Source of the DNA: Bacteroidales bacterium | GTDB taxonomy: Bacteria > Bacteroidota > Bacteroidia > Bacteroidales > UBA932 | Assembly (NCBI GenBank): GCA_017482565.1 | Contig: JAFUMO010000067.1 | Location: forward strand, 1-64,000 | DNA: 64,000 bases | Reading direction: 5' to 3' | Part shown: one piece after another, positions 1-8,062 of the stretch | How positions within the stretch are numbered: position 1 is the first letter of the stretch | Layout: the number at the start of each line of letters is the position of its first letter | Position numbers and translations under genes: made by a program | Notes under the pieces: generated by a model | What the model was told of the DNA's origin: nothing | Databases searched by the model: none | The model's input: the letters and a program-made list of their open reading frames with translations, nothing else

Positions 1-866
1 CTTTGTTTATCTAGTAATTTAGAAAGTGACGCTTCAATATCAACAACTGTCCCAATCACTCCAGATTTAATCAAAACTATTAGTCTATTAAAAGCTGGAC
101 AATGAGCTGTCTTATTGGCTTCCATCAAAATCACATCTCTTATTTCTGCTAGTCTAAACAATTCTTCAGCTTCTTTTTCTTTTAGAACCATAGGTGTCTC
201 ACATAGTACATGCTTTTTAGCAATAAGAGCGCTTTTGATGTATTGGTAATGAGATAAATGTGGAACCGAAATATAAACTGCATCAACTACTTCATATAAT
301 TCATCAATAGTGGAACAAACTATACAGCCAGACGTTGTTGCAATATACGTTGAAACAAAACTATTGGCTATATTAGTATCTATGTCATATACGGCAACTA
401 TATTCACACCATTCACTGCATCAGCCTCAGATGGAAACCGTCTTGCCACACGACCACAACCTATTATACCAACACGAACTTCAGATGTACTTCTCGCTCT
501 AAGCATTGTTGAGCTTATACCTTTTGTTCTAGGGAGATAAACAACTTTTGTGTATTCGTTAAGATAATCAAATTGCCCTTCCCAGTCAGATCCAATAGCG
601 AAAATATCTACATTATATTTTTGAATATCGTCAATTTTTTGTCCAATATAATCTTCAATAATTATCTCATCTGCATACCCTGTAGCCTTTACTGCTTCCA
701 CACGTTCAAGTACATTATTACGTACATTAAGTTTTCCCCTACCTCTATCAAAAGAATCACTAGTCACACCAACAATGAGATAATCACCTAATTCTTTCGC
801 TCGTTTAAGTAAGTTTAGATGACCTTGATGTAATAAATCGTATGTACCATATGTTATTACTTTTAT
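1..866 (-). CDS. TagD-like cytidylyltransferase fused to Gfo/Idh/MocA oxidoreductase (3' end beyond window)
   Basis: The frame opens with ATG at 866 and stays open for 288 codons to the window edge, so the C-terminus is missing. Residues 1-125 look like a glycerol-3-phosphate-type cytidylyltransferase: GTYDLLHQGH carries the HxGH nucleotide-binding motif at about 14-17, and RTKGISST is the family's second signature at about 113-120. From about residue 132 a Rossmann start VGIIGCGRVARRF begins an NAD(P)-dependent Gfo/Idh/MocA oxidoreductase. Such a fusion would be expected to make or modify a CDP-activated polyol for the surface polysaccharide; that is inference. It lies 51 nt downstream of licD as the last visible gene of the polysaccharide operon, in AT-rich DNA. 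Confidence 0.8.
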   Translation of the reverse strand, partial: MKVITYGTYDLLHQGHLNLLKRAKELGDYLIVGVTSDSFDRGRGKLNVRNNVLERVEAVKATGYADEIIIEDYIGQKIDDIQKYNVDIFAIGSDWEGQFDYLNEYTKVVYLPRTKGISSTMLRARSTSEVRVGIIGCGRVARRFPSEADAVNGVNIVAVYDIDTNIANSFVSTYIATTSGCIVCSTIDELYEVVDAVYISVPHLSHYQYIKSALIAKKHVLCETPMVLKEKEAEELFRLAEIRDVILMEANKTAHCPAFNRLIVLIKSGVIGTVVDIEASLSKLLDKQ

Positions 867-917
867 CATACAGAAATAGATTAATATGAAGCACTTAAGT
901 TAGTTTTTCCACATCAA

Positions 918-1682
918 TTAATCTAGAAAAATGACTTCAGAATAATGAGGATGACGGTTATCCCTAGATGGATAACTCATATATCTACCGTAACACCTAG
1001 TTAAAAATACTTCTGAACAATTAGGCCCATAAAAATATGTATCCTCAAATTTGTACTTTTTTAACGGTTGTAATTCATGTAAATAAAAGAAATCATTATA
1101 AATACCTGGACATACATATATATCACAATCTGGCTCAGGGCAATTATGGTGATTTCCATGCTCGTTTAATTCTTGATATAATTTTTCAATTCTGTTATTA
1201 TATAAATTTATATCTATAAGTTCTTTTTCTTTTCGCCTATTAAGATATGCTATGTGTTCTTTTATTAAAAATTCTTTTTCGAAACTCTCCTTTACCTTAT
1301 ATATCTTATATAAATCAATACTTATTCCTTTGTGAGTGTAACTGTTATCTTGTGGAAACAAATCACACTTAGTGCTAGATCTTAAATCTTTTACATGTGC
1401 CCATCCATGAAAATATAAGGGCTCAGATTTTTCATCTTCAAGGAACATATTTTCAGGCAAATACTTTCTTAAGGTTTCTATAGCTAAATCATAAGAATCT
1501 TCAAATAAATGAAAATCAAAATCATCATCCCAAGGAATAAATCCGCCATGTCTGATAGCTCCAAGAAGAGTTCCATATGTTATGAAATATGGTATATTAT
1601 GAGACTCTAATATTGATTTGATTACATTGGCCATATCAAGTAATCTTTCTTGGACTTTCTTTATATCATTGTATGTATACAT
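918..1682 (-). CDS. LicD family phosphotransferase
   Basis: A 254-aa LicD-type protein. The N-terminal part has the family signature YFITYGTLLGAIRHGGFIPW followed by an acidic DDDFD, the metal-dependent nucleotidyltransferase-fold active site. LicD proteins transfer phosphocholine or other phospho-groups from a CDP-linked donor onto cell-surface glycans. The donor here is unknown, but the next gene downstream encodes a cytidylyltransferase domain, which fits a CDP-donor pathway. It starts 2 nt after the ATP-grasp gene ends, so the two are probably translationally coupled. The gene is AT-rich, like the rest of the distal polysaccharide locus. Confidence 0.85.
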   Translation of the reverse strand: MYTYNDIKKVQERLLDMANVIKSILESHNIPYFITYGTLLGAIRHGGFIPWDDDFDFHLFEDSYDLAIETLRKYLPENMFLEDEKSEPLYFHGWAHVKDLRSSTKCDLFPQDNSYTHKGISIDLYKIYKVKESFEKEFLIKEHIAYLNRRKEKELIDINLYNNRIEKLYQELNEHGNHHNCPEPDCDIYVCPGIYNDFFYLHELQPLKKYKFEDTYFYGPNCSEVFLTRCYGRYMSYPSRDNRHPHYSEVIFLD

Positions 1683-1684
1683 AA

Positions 1685-2968
1685 TTACTTTAATAGTGCA
1701 TCTACCATTTCAGGTGCAAATACTGGTATATTTAACCTTTCTTTTATATTTAGACGTTCTGCATGAGAGTCATCTATAAATATAGAGTCCTTTTCTTTTA
1801 TGTAATCGGCTTTATTTGCTAAATTGTCTATATGTATAATTTTATCAAATAAAGAATATATCCTGAATTTTTTTAATTCTTCATTTAAATCCGTTCCGGT
1901 ATGTTTGGTTAAAAGATATACTTTCTTGTTTTCGTTTACACATTGATATAAAAACTGAACCAAAAGAGTATTTAGCTTATATCCATTTAGAACAAGACAA
2001 TCATCATAATCACAATACACACTTTCAAAACTAACATTTAGCTTATACTTACATTCTAATGCCCTATCCAATATTATGTCATAATCATTCGTAAAAACAG
2101 ACACATCATGATCAAATGCATCAAATAATGATAATAGAGCAAAATTAACTCCTTTTGCTCTAGATAGTAATGATGATCCTCCTAATCGGGATGCTATTTC
2201 TAGCAAGCAAAGTTGCCCGTTCACATTTCTTTTTACTTGGAAGAACCATGCACCGCGAAAATGGATCTTTTCATTTATCAATCTTGCAAGTTTTACAAAT
2301 TCTTCTTGATTCTCTGAAAAAAAAGTATTAACACTTATTCCATTACTTACTCTATTACGTTTACGAGCACCACAAAATAAAAGGTTCCTATGCCTATCAG
2401 TAAAGCAATCAACTGTATATTCTTCTCCTGGTAAATATTCTAAAATTAATATATCATCATTTTCTGCGATAAAAGCATTTACTTCTCTTTGGTTATTGAG
2501 TTTTTTTGTACCCTTAGCACTATATCCTATTTTGGGTTTTGCAAATACAGGAAAAGCGCTAATTGGTATTTCTAAAGGATCATATATTTTAGGAATCAGT
2601 ATTGTATCTGCTAATTTTTTATAGGTCAAGTCTTTGGATAAACTTATTTGCGTAGTTTCTACTGGTGAAGAGATTACTTTACAACCCAACTCCTCTTCGT
2701 GCTCTTTAAGCATAGTAATTGCAATATCCATTGCGGGATAGACTGCATCAATTTTTCTTTCCGCTATAATTGTTTTTAGAGTAGAAATAAAATTAGAATC
2801 TGTTACATATGGAATATCGGGAATGTAGTCTTCATAGACATACATACCATGATCTGAAACAGAACTCCCACCAATTAGATGAAAGTAGGTTGAGTATTTT
2901 ACAGAACTATGAATATCTAATGCTATCTCAGAACCACATGGGAATACAAGTATATTAAACTTTTTCAT
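1685..2968 (-). CDS. ATP-grasp ligase with C-terminal HAD-like domain
   Basis: A 427-aa two-domain protein. Residues about 1-290 form a carbamoyl-phosphate-synthase-type ATP-grasp unit: an N-terminal pre-ATP-grasp region, FPVFAKPKIGYSAKG (ATP-binding Lys and loop), ILEYLPGEEYTVDCF, and LLEIASRLGGSS (metal-binding Glu region). Residues about 320-427 resemble a HAD hydrolase: YCDYDDCLVLNG matches the DxD nucleophile motif, LLTKHTG is a motif-II-like Thr, and SIFIDDSHAERL a motif-IV acidic pair. ATP-grasp enzymes join carboxylates to amines through acyl-phosphates. In a polysaccharide locus it could amidate a sugar acid or prepare a substituent; the substrate cannot be read from sequence. It lies between the DegT and LicD genes with 2-nt gaps. 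Confidence 0.75.
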   Translation of the reverse strand: MKKFNILVFPCGSEIALDIHSSVKYSTYFHLIGGSSVSDHGMYVYEDYIPDIPYVTDSNFISTLKTIIAERKIDAVYPAMDIAITMLKEHEEELGCKVISSPVETTQISLSKDLTYKKLADTILIPKIYDPLEIPISAFPVFAKPKIGYSAKGTKKLNNQREVNAFIAENDDILILEYLPGEEYTVDCFTDRHRNLLFCGARKRNRVSNGISVNTFFSENQEEFVKLARLINEKIHFRGAWFFQVKRNVNGQLCLLEIASRLGGSSLLSRAKGVNFALLSLFDAFDHDVSVFTNDYDIILDRALECKYKLNVSFESVYCDYDDCLVLNGYKLNTLLVQFLYQCVNENKKVYLLTKHTGTDLNEELKKFRIYSLFDKIIHIDNLANKADYIKEKDSIFIDDSHAERLNIKERLNIPVFAPEMVDALLK

Positions 2969-2970
2969 AA

Positions 2971-4080
2971 TTACTTTATTATCAACTCAAGTATTCTTTC
3001 AATGTCATTAGACGCTAATCCGTGATGTAAAGGCAAACAAATCACAGAATTCGCCATTGTATAAGCGACTGGAAGATTTTGTGGTGTAGCACTTTCTAAC
3101 CCCCTATACGTAGAGAATTCACTTATCAAAGGGTAGAAATATCTTCTACTAAGAATATTATTTCCTTTCATTTTTAAGTATAATTCATCTCTCGTAAACC
3201 CATATTTGTGTGCATCTATGAAAATGGGAAAATAAGAATAATTGTGTGTTACACCATCCATATCTTCAAAGTAAGATATGCCTTCCACTCCTTTTAATTT
3301 TTCTCTATACTTTATTGCAATAGATTTTCGTGCAGATATTGCAAAATCTACGTATTTTAAATTTAACAAACCATATGCAGCCCTAACTTCATCCATTTTT
3401 GAGTTGATACCTGGGGCAACAACTTCAGTCTCTCCTGCAAACCCAAAATTCTTTAGGTAGTCTATACGCTCTTTCATCTTTTTATCATGACAAATAAGAG
3501 CTCCACCCTCAATAGTATTATAGGTTTTAGTAGCATGAAAGCTTAAAGTGCTAATATCACCCGCCTGCAGTATTGATACACCATCTCTCTTTACACCAAA
3601 AGCATGAGCTGCATCATAAATTACCTTTAAGCCATATTTATCGGCTATGTGCTGAATCCTATCCGTATCACATGGATTCCCATAAACATGTACTGGCATT
3701 ATTGCTGTTGTCTTTGGCGTAATGGCAGCTTCTATTTTATCAGGATCCAAATTACCTGTCTGGGGATCTACATCAACAAAAACTGGTTTAATACCATTCC
3801 ACCAGATTGAATGAGTTGTTGCTACAAAACTATATGGAGTAGTTATAACTTCGCCAGTAACACGCAACGCCTGTAAAGCAGTAATTAAAGGAAGTGTGCC
3901 GTTTGTGAATAGGCTGATATACTCAACTCCCAAATATTCACACAAAGCTTTCTCCAATAGCTGATGATAATGACCATTATTAGTAATCCACTTACTTTCC
4001 CAAATGTCTTTAAGATACTCCGTAAATTCTTCTAATGGTGGTAATAATGGAGACGTAACAGTAATTTGATTTTTATCCAT
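2971..4080 (-). CDS. DegT/DnrJ/EryC1/StrS-family PLP aminotransferase
   Basis: A 369-aa fold-type-I PLP enzyme of the sugar aminotransferase family. Visible features are the substrate/PLP loop FTNGTLPLITALQAL, VIYDAAHAFGV with the PLP-contacting Asp, and STLSFHATKTYNTIEGG containing the Schiff-base Lys. Members transaminate nucleotide-linked keto-sugars to amino-sugars for O-antigen or capsule. The length is typical. It follows the flippase by 4 nt and precedes the ATP-grasp gene by 2 nt. The sugar substrate is not deducible; no 4,6-dehydratase lies in the window, so it may be further downstream or elsewhere. Confidence 0.88.
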   Translation of the reverse strand: MDKNQITVTSPLLPPLEEFTEYLKDIWESKWITNNGHYHQLLEKALCEYLGVEYISLFTNGTLPLITALQALRVTGEVITTPYSFVATTHSIWWNGIKPVFVDVDPQTGNLDPDKIEAAITPKTTAIMPVHVYGNPCDTDRIQHIADKYGLKVIYDAAHAFGVKRDGVSILQAGDISTLSFHATKTYNTIEGGALICHDKKMKERIDYLKNFGFAGETEVVAPGINSKMDEVRAAYGLLNLKYVDFAISARKSIAIKYREKLKGVEGISYFEDMDGVTHNYSYFPIFIDAHKYGFTRDELYLKMKGNNILSRRYFYPLISEFSTYRGLESATPQNLPVAYTMANSVICLPLHHGLASNDIERILELIIK

Positions 4081-4084
4081 TTGA

Positions 4085-5515
4085 TTATTTACCTATAAGT
4101 GACAATAGATCCTTCAATTCTGGCGAATTCGTTAGCTTCGCAATGGCATAAAAGTATATGACGCCAGATAATACCCCTGCGATAAGGCTAAGCATACTGT
4201 TTTCTATATTGTAAGATATAATAAAAGCAACTGCGCCCATTGATAACGAATAAGCAAGTGCCGGTAACAGGTCTTTTAATTGTTTAAAAAATCCCAAGTC
4301 AATCAATTTTCCTGTGTAAAAAGTATTAACGGCAAGACAGATGATGGATGATATGACTTGCCCTATACACATGTAAACTAGCCCCATTGGTATGGTTATG
4401 ATAAGAATAGTAACACCTATTGCCTTTTTAATAATTTCCAATCTGAGAAATAAATCAGATCTGCCCTTCACTTGTAAAAGATTAAGATTGATGGCATGTA
4501 TTGGATACAACATTAGTCCCAAACACATGATTTGTAACAATATTACAACCCCAGACCATTTCCCTGATAAAACTGTAATAATAAAAGGATAAGCCACACT
4601 CGCAAGTCCAATCATTAATGGAAAGATAATGAATGCCGAGAGTTTTAAGTATTTTCTATATACTTGTTTGAGCCTCTCATCTTGGTCTTGATATTCACAT
4701 AAAAGAGGGTATGTTACTCTCTGCATTATACCAGTAAGATTAGAAGACGGGAACTGCGCCAAACTGTTAGCTCTTGTGTATAGGCCCAAGTCAGAACTTG
4801 AAAATACTTTCCCTATTATTATAGTGTATATATTGTTATATGTAGTGTCCAATAAAGCTGATAGCAGTAGTTTTGAACCAAATCCAAACATCTCTTTAAA
4901 CGATTTCCAGGAAAACACTAATAACGGGACCCATTTGGTAAATAACCATAATGTCGAAGTATTAAGCAGAAAGCTTATCAATGATTGAATTACCAATGCC
5001 CAAACGCCATAACCGGAATAAGCCATATACAATCCTACTCCTCCAGAAATCAGTGCGGAAATCAGTGACGACTTGGCTTGTGTTTTAAAATCTACTTTAG
5101 CTGTAAGAATAGCACGCTGAACAATAGTTAATGAATTGAAAAATATACCTAAAGAAAGGACTCTAGTTATAGGAATAAGTATAGGAGTATTGTAGAATTT
5201 CGCAATTGCAGGTGCTGAAAAGAATAAAACAATGTAAAATATAATTCCAACTACTATATTGAAATAAAATACAGTAGAATTATCTATCTCCGTCCTATCA
5301 ATCTTACGGATAAGAGCATTTGAAAAACCACTATCAACAAAAGTCTGTGCAATAGCCAAAAAGATAGCAAGCATACCTACAACACCATAGTCCTCAGGTG
5401 TCAAGACACGAGCTATCAGAACTGATATTATCAGTTGCACAAATTGGACTGAGAATCTTTCAATGCTACTCCAGATAATTCCTTTTGCTGTTCTTGATCT
5501 TAATGATTCAGACAT
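4085..5515 (-). CDS. Wzx-like polysaccharide flippase (MOP superfamily)
   Basis: A 476-aa hydrophobic protein with about 12-14 predicted membrane segments. It has the N-terminal signature of lipopolysaccharide/teichuronic flippases (TAKGIIWSSIERFSVQFVQ, then VLIARVLTPEDYGVVGM). It would flip lipid-linked repeat units across the inner membrane for Wzy-type assembly. No Wzy polymerase is visible; it may lie beyond base 1. The ATG sits 17 nt downstream of two tandem hairpins (5532-5586) that separate it from the upstream Panacea cassette. The rest of the gene is AT-rich like its downstream neighbours. Confidence 0.9.
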   Translation of the reverse strand: MSESLRSRTAKGIIWSSIERFSVQFVQLIISVLIARVLTPEDYGVVGMLAIFLAIAQTFVDSGFSNALIRKIDRTEIDNSTVFYFNIVVGIIFYIVLFFSAPAIAKFYNTPILIPITRVLSLGIFFNSLTIVQRAILTAKVDFKTQAKSSLISALISGGVGLYMAYSGYGVWALVIQSLISFLLNTSTLWLFTKWVPLLVFSWKSFKEMFGFGSKLLLSALLDTTYNNIYTIIIGKVFSSSDLGLYTRANSLAQFPSSNLTGIMQRVTYPLLCEYQDQDERLKQVYRKYLKLSAFIIFPLMIGLASVAYPFIITVLSGKWSGVVILLQIMCLGLMLYPIHAINLNLLQVKGRSDLFLRLEIIKKAIGVTILIITIPMGLVYMCIGQVISSIICLAVNTFYTGKLIDLGFFKQLKDLLPALAYSLSMGAVAFIISYNIENSMLSLIAGVLSGVIYFYAIAKLTNSPELKDLLSLIGK

Positions 5516-5531
5516 TATCCACTATCCTCAC

Positions 5532-5586
5532 GAGGTCCGCCGCGGACCTCAAATTATTATTCTTCCGAGGTCTGTCGGCAGACCTC
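5532..5586. repeat. two tandem hairpins with a compensatory base-pair change
   Basis: Hairpin 1 (5532-5550) pairs GAGGTCCGC with GCGGACCTC around one base. Hairpin 2 (5567-5586) pairs GAGGTCTG with CAGACCTC around TCGG. The stems are the same except for one pair (C-G in the first, T-A in the second), so pairing is preserved. They lie between the 106-aa gene and the flippase start, with no T-tract on either strand, which argues against a simple terminator. A REP-like element, an mRNA processing site or a protein-binding site are alternatives. Confidence 0.7.
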
Positions 5587-5591
5587 TTAAA

Positions 5592-5912
5592 TTATTTAAA
5601 ATAAATACTAATTTCTTCTTTTGTCAATTGGCCACTCGAAATCAGGAATTGCACCACAATATCCAAATGAGAGTCCTTTAGTTTTCCTTTATACTTAAAG
5701 GATGATTTTGAAAACATTCCCATTTCACTTTTAAAAGGCTGTGCACAATTGATAAAAGAATCATGTGAAAGGAAATTGTAATCGTCTGCTTTAATTAGAA
5801 ATTGTCTTTCCAAGAGGTGCTGTCTTTTCTTAATAAACGGATTATCTCCTGGAGAAATAGTGCTTAGCTTCAAATCTTCCGCAGAACTAATCTGCTCTCC
5901 CAACCTGACCAT
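5592..5912 (-). CDS. 106-aa protein paired with a Panacea antitoxin (candidate toxin)
   Basis: I do not recognise a named family. The protein is soluble and small, with a central segment FLSHDSFINCAQPF and a C-terminal helix-like stretch DSHLDIVVQFLISSGQLTKEEI. It starts 4 nt after the Panacea-domain gene ends, the usual arrangement for a two-gene toxin-antitoxin pair. Panacea antitoxins are known to pair with many unrelated toxins, so this is the natural toxin candidate. Base composition matches the AT-rich cassette. Confidence is good that the gene is real, low for its function. Confidence 0.6.
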   Translation of the reverse strand: MVRLGEQISSAEDLKLSTISPGDNPFIKKRQHLLERQFLIKADDYNFLSHDSFINCAQPFKSEMGMFSKSSFKYKGKLKDSHLDIVVQFLISSGQLTKEEISIYFK

Positions 5913-5916
5913 CTTA

Positions 5917-6456
5917 TTAATTCAAAGCTTTTTGTATCTGACAATTTTCTAAAACATAATTAACTCCATCATTATCCAAACCTGCTTCTCTGGCTATATC
6001 CTCCAATGAAATTGCAAAGTCTTTAGCTGTTGAACGCCAGGCTGTATCATGAGATTTTTCTTTAATCTCATCATAAGTCATATTCCCGTAAGTATCAAGG
6101 GCCCAATCTAAGGATGATATGTCTGAATCAGAAAGTTTTATCAAATCGGGATTCTGTTTAGGAGCAACGTACATCCATCCCTCTATAGCAAAAAAGCTGC
6201 CCAAATCCTCAGTGTCCTGAATATATGAATCTCCTCTTACAATTTTGAACATATCATAAATACGGGAAGGTACAGGACCAGCATCCATAGCTATATAGGT
6301 ATCTCCAGTAATAGGAGTTCCCCACTCAGCTATATGATGTCTATCTGCAAAATACAATATCTTGAAAATCTTGTGAAAATCTCGTCTTTTCAGTCTATGC
6401 GCAACATACAAGACCGAATTCAGAGCTTTTTCCTTATCAAATATTGCTTTTATCAT
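5917..6456 (-). CDS. Panacea (SocA/DUF4065-like) antitoxin-type protein
   Basis: A 179-aa single-domain protein with the Panacea pattern: LYVAHRLKRRDFHKIFKILYF near the N-terminus, GDTYIAMDAGPVPSRIYDMF about residues 48-67, and a C-terminal LSDSDISSLDWALDTYG...THDTAW-like block (here EKSHDTAWRS). Panacea domains neutralise a wide range of toxins, and SocA-type members can act as protease adaptors. It follows the nuclease-like gene by 10 nt and is followed by the 106-aa gene after 4 nt, so it may control that gene, the ATPase-nuclease pair, or both. A second Panacea domain occurs at 14236-15225. Confidence 0.82.
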   Translation of the reverse strand: MIKAIFDKEKALNSVLYVAHRLKRRDFHKIFKILYFADRHHIAEWGTPITGDTYIAMDAGPVPSRIYDMFKIVRGDSYIQDTEDLGSFFAIEGWMYVAPKQNPDLIKLSDSDISSLDWALDTYGNMTYDEIKEKSHDTAWRSTAKDFAISLEDIAREAGLDNDGVNYVLENCQIQKALN

Positions 6457-6466
6457 AACAATTTTC

Positions 6467-6892
6467 TCATATCACAACTTCAAAGCCACTCTCCTTAATG
6501 ATGAGGTTCGCCTTCAGTGTATTCTTGAATTTTACTTTCTCGTTCTGGATTGATGTCCTGGCAGCCGGTTTTACACTTGAACATATTATGTAAGCCTTTA
6601 CTGGTGAGTCATCATTGTGAAGGGTTTTAATCGTTTCCCTCAACTGCTCCGCTGCATGCTTTATATCAGATCCCTTAAGCTCCACATAAGACTCCTCCCC
6701 TTTTGCTGTAATCTCTCCCACTTTGAGTAATTTATCGCATCTTATGCCTTGTGTAACCGCACATCCATCTACTTGAATCTTCAGGCAGAATTTCCTGCCG
6801 GGATTCTTGAATATAATCTTTTTGCCGTTCTCTTCAAGCTTTATATTTGAATCTGTTGTCCCCTGCACACATCTTCCCTCAATATCCCTCAT
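6467..6892 (-). CDS. 141-aa PD-(D/E)XK nuclease-like protein
   Basis: No named family is recognised, but the arrangement of residues fits a small PD-(D/E)XK nuclease core: Asp53 in RCDKLLKVG, then a strand ESYVELKG with Glu71-x-Lys73, followed by a helix DIKHAAEQLRETI and a strand AYIICSS. The start ATG overlaps the stop of the ATPase gene by 4 nt (ATGA type), so the two are translationally coupled and probably act together. ATPase-nuclease pairs of this kind are typical of phage-defence modules. Function is inferred from motif and context only. Confidence 0.6.
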   Translation of the reverse strand: MRDIEGRCVQGTTDSNIKLEENGKKIIFKNPGRKFCLKIQVDGCAVTQGIRCDKLLKVGEITAKGEESYVELKGSDIKHAAEQLRETIKTLHNDDSPVKAYIICSSVKPAARTSIQNEKVKFKNTLKANLIIKESGFEVVI

Positions 6893-8043
6893 AACTGCAA
6901 CAGATTGTCAAAGTCGTTATTAATGTATTCAGATGCTGAGTCTATCAGATTTGCTGATAACAGCTTGCTTTCTTCATCTCTTATTGAAACTGCTGTACCA
7001 GAGCTGAGTGCAAAAGCATTTACATCACCAAAATTTATATATGAAGTCAATCCTACAGTGTCCAATACCTGTTTTTCTGACATATTGCCCTCTGCTATGA
7101 TATTGCCTGCCAGAATAAGATTGTTTACTGCTGTCATTATATATGGGCTATGGGTTGTAATAACCAAACTGTCATCCCTTGTGTTATCCAGCATGCTGAA
7201 AATGTGTTTAACCAACGCATACTGGGTAGAAGGGAACAAATTCTGCTCCGGCTCCTCTATCACAAAAGATGAATAGTGCAACTTGCTTATATTTTGCTGG
7301 ACACTCCTCCTTACTCCCATCTTGTCAGAATCATACCTGGCTACGGAACTTGAAATCAACTCATATTTCTCAAATGAGAGATCCAGTTTGTTGCGGAAAA
7401 TCCAATCTGCCCCATACTGTAGAAATACCATCAAAGGAACGGCAGCCTGAATACCGCTTGAGGCTACATTCAATTTAATTTCCTTACCATCAGGCAAAAT
7501 GATAATATCCCCTCTGGTAGTATCATAATAATATTTTACAAGCCCCAATATATCTACTGGATTACTTTTAGAATATTTTGAATGTATCAGTAACCAGTCA
7601 AATATAAAATCCCTTACATAAGTATAGGACATCATAAGTGATGATATATTCTCTATTGACACATAATTTCTCTCTGATGGAATATATGTAACCTTGCCTG
7701 CCTTTGCATTTTTGAGGTCTCCAGTGACTTTAAGTGTAAAATTCTCCTCCCCTTTATAAACAAAGGAAATCAGAAAACTTTGATACTCTATATAAGAATC
7801 TTCTGTAAAATACGAAGCCATCTTATGATACTCAACCAAATTTGAACATATGTAATCAGAATTTATATGTTCAGTTCCCTGATGCATCACTATATCCTTC
7901 TCTATCCATTGACAAAAACTGATAAGCTTTGCCAATGTACTTTTACCGGAACTTTGCGGCCCTATAAACAGGTTGATTCTGTTTATATCAATATTTATAT
8001 CCTTTATAGGTCCAACGTTATGAACCTTAAGTACTGGTTTCAT
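6889..8043 (-). CDS. AAA/ABC-type ATPase (OLD/SMC-like, defence-associated architecture)
   Basis: A 384-aa ATPase of the AAA_15/AAA_21 kind. FIGPQSSGKST at about 27-36 is Walker A, NVASSGIQAAVPL at about 193-205 resembles an ABC signature, SFVIEEPEQNLFP at about 259-271 is Walker B with the typical Glu pair, and VITTHSPY at about 294-301 is the switch His. Such free-standing ATPases are common in anti-phage modules where they gate a partner nuclease. It is separated from the Wzz gene by only 19 nt and overlaps the nuclease-like gene by 4 nt, so it is probably read from the capsule transcript. Confidence 0.85.
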   Translation of the reverse strand: MKPVLKVHNVGPIKDINIDINRINLFIGPQSSGKSTLAKLISFCQWIEKDIVMHQGTEHINSDYICSNLVEYHKMASYFTEDSYIEYQSFLISFVYKGEENFTLKVTGDLKNAKAGKVTYIPSERNYVSIENISSLMMSYTYVRDFIFDWLLIHSKYSKSNPVDILGLVKYYYDTTRGDIIILPDGKEIKLNVASSGIQAAVPLMVFLQYGADWIFRNKLDLSFEKYELISSSVARYDSDKMGVRRSVQQNISKLHYSSFVIEEPEQNLFPSTQYALVKHIFSMLDNTRDDSLVITTHSPYIMTAVNNLILAGNIIAEGNMSEKQVLDTVGLTSYINFGDVNAFALSSGTAVSIRDEESKLLSANLIDSASEYINNDFDNLLQL

Positions 8044-8062
8044 TAAAATTTATTGATGCTTC

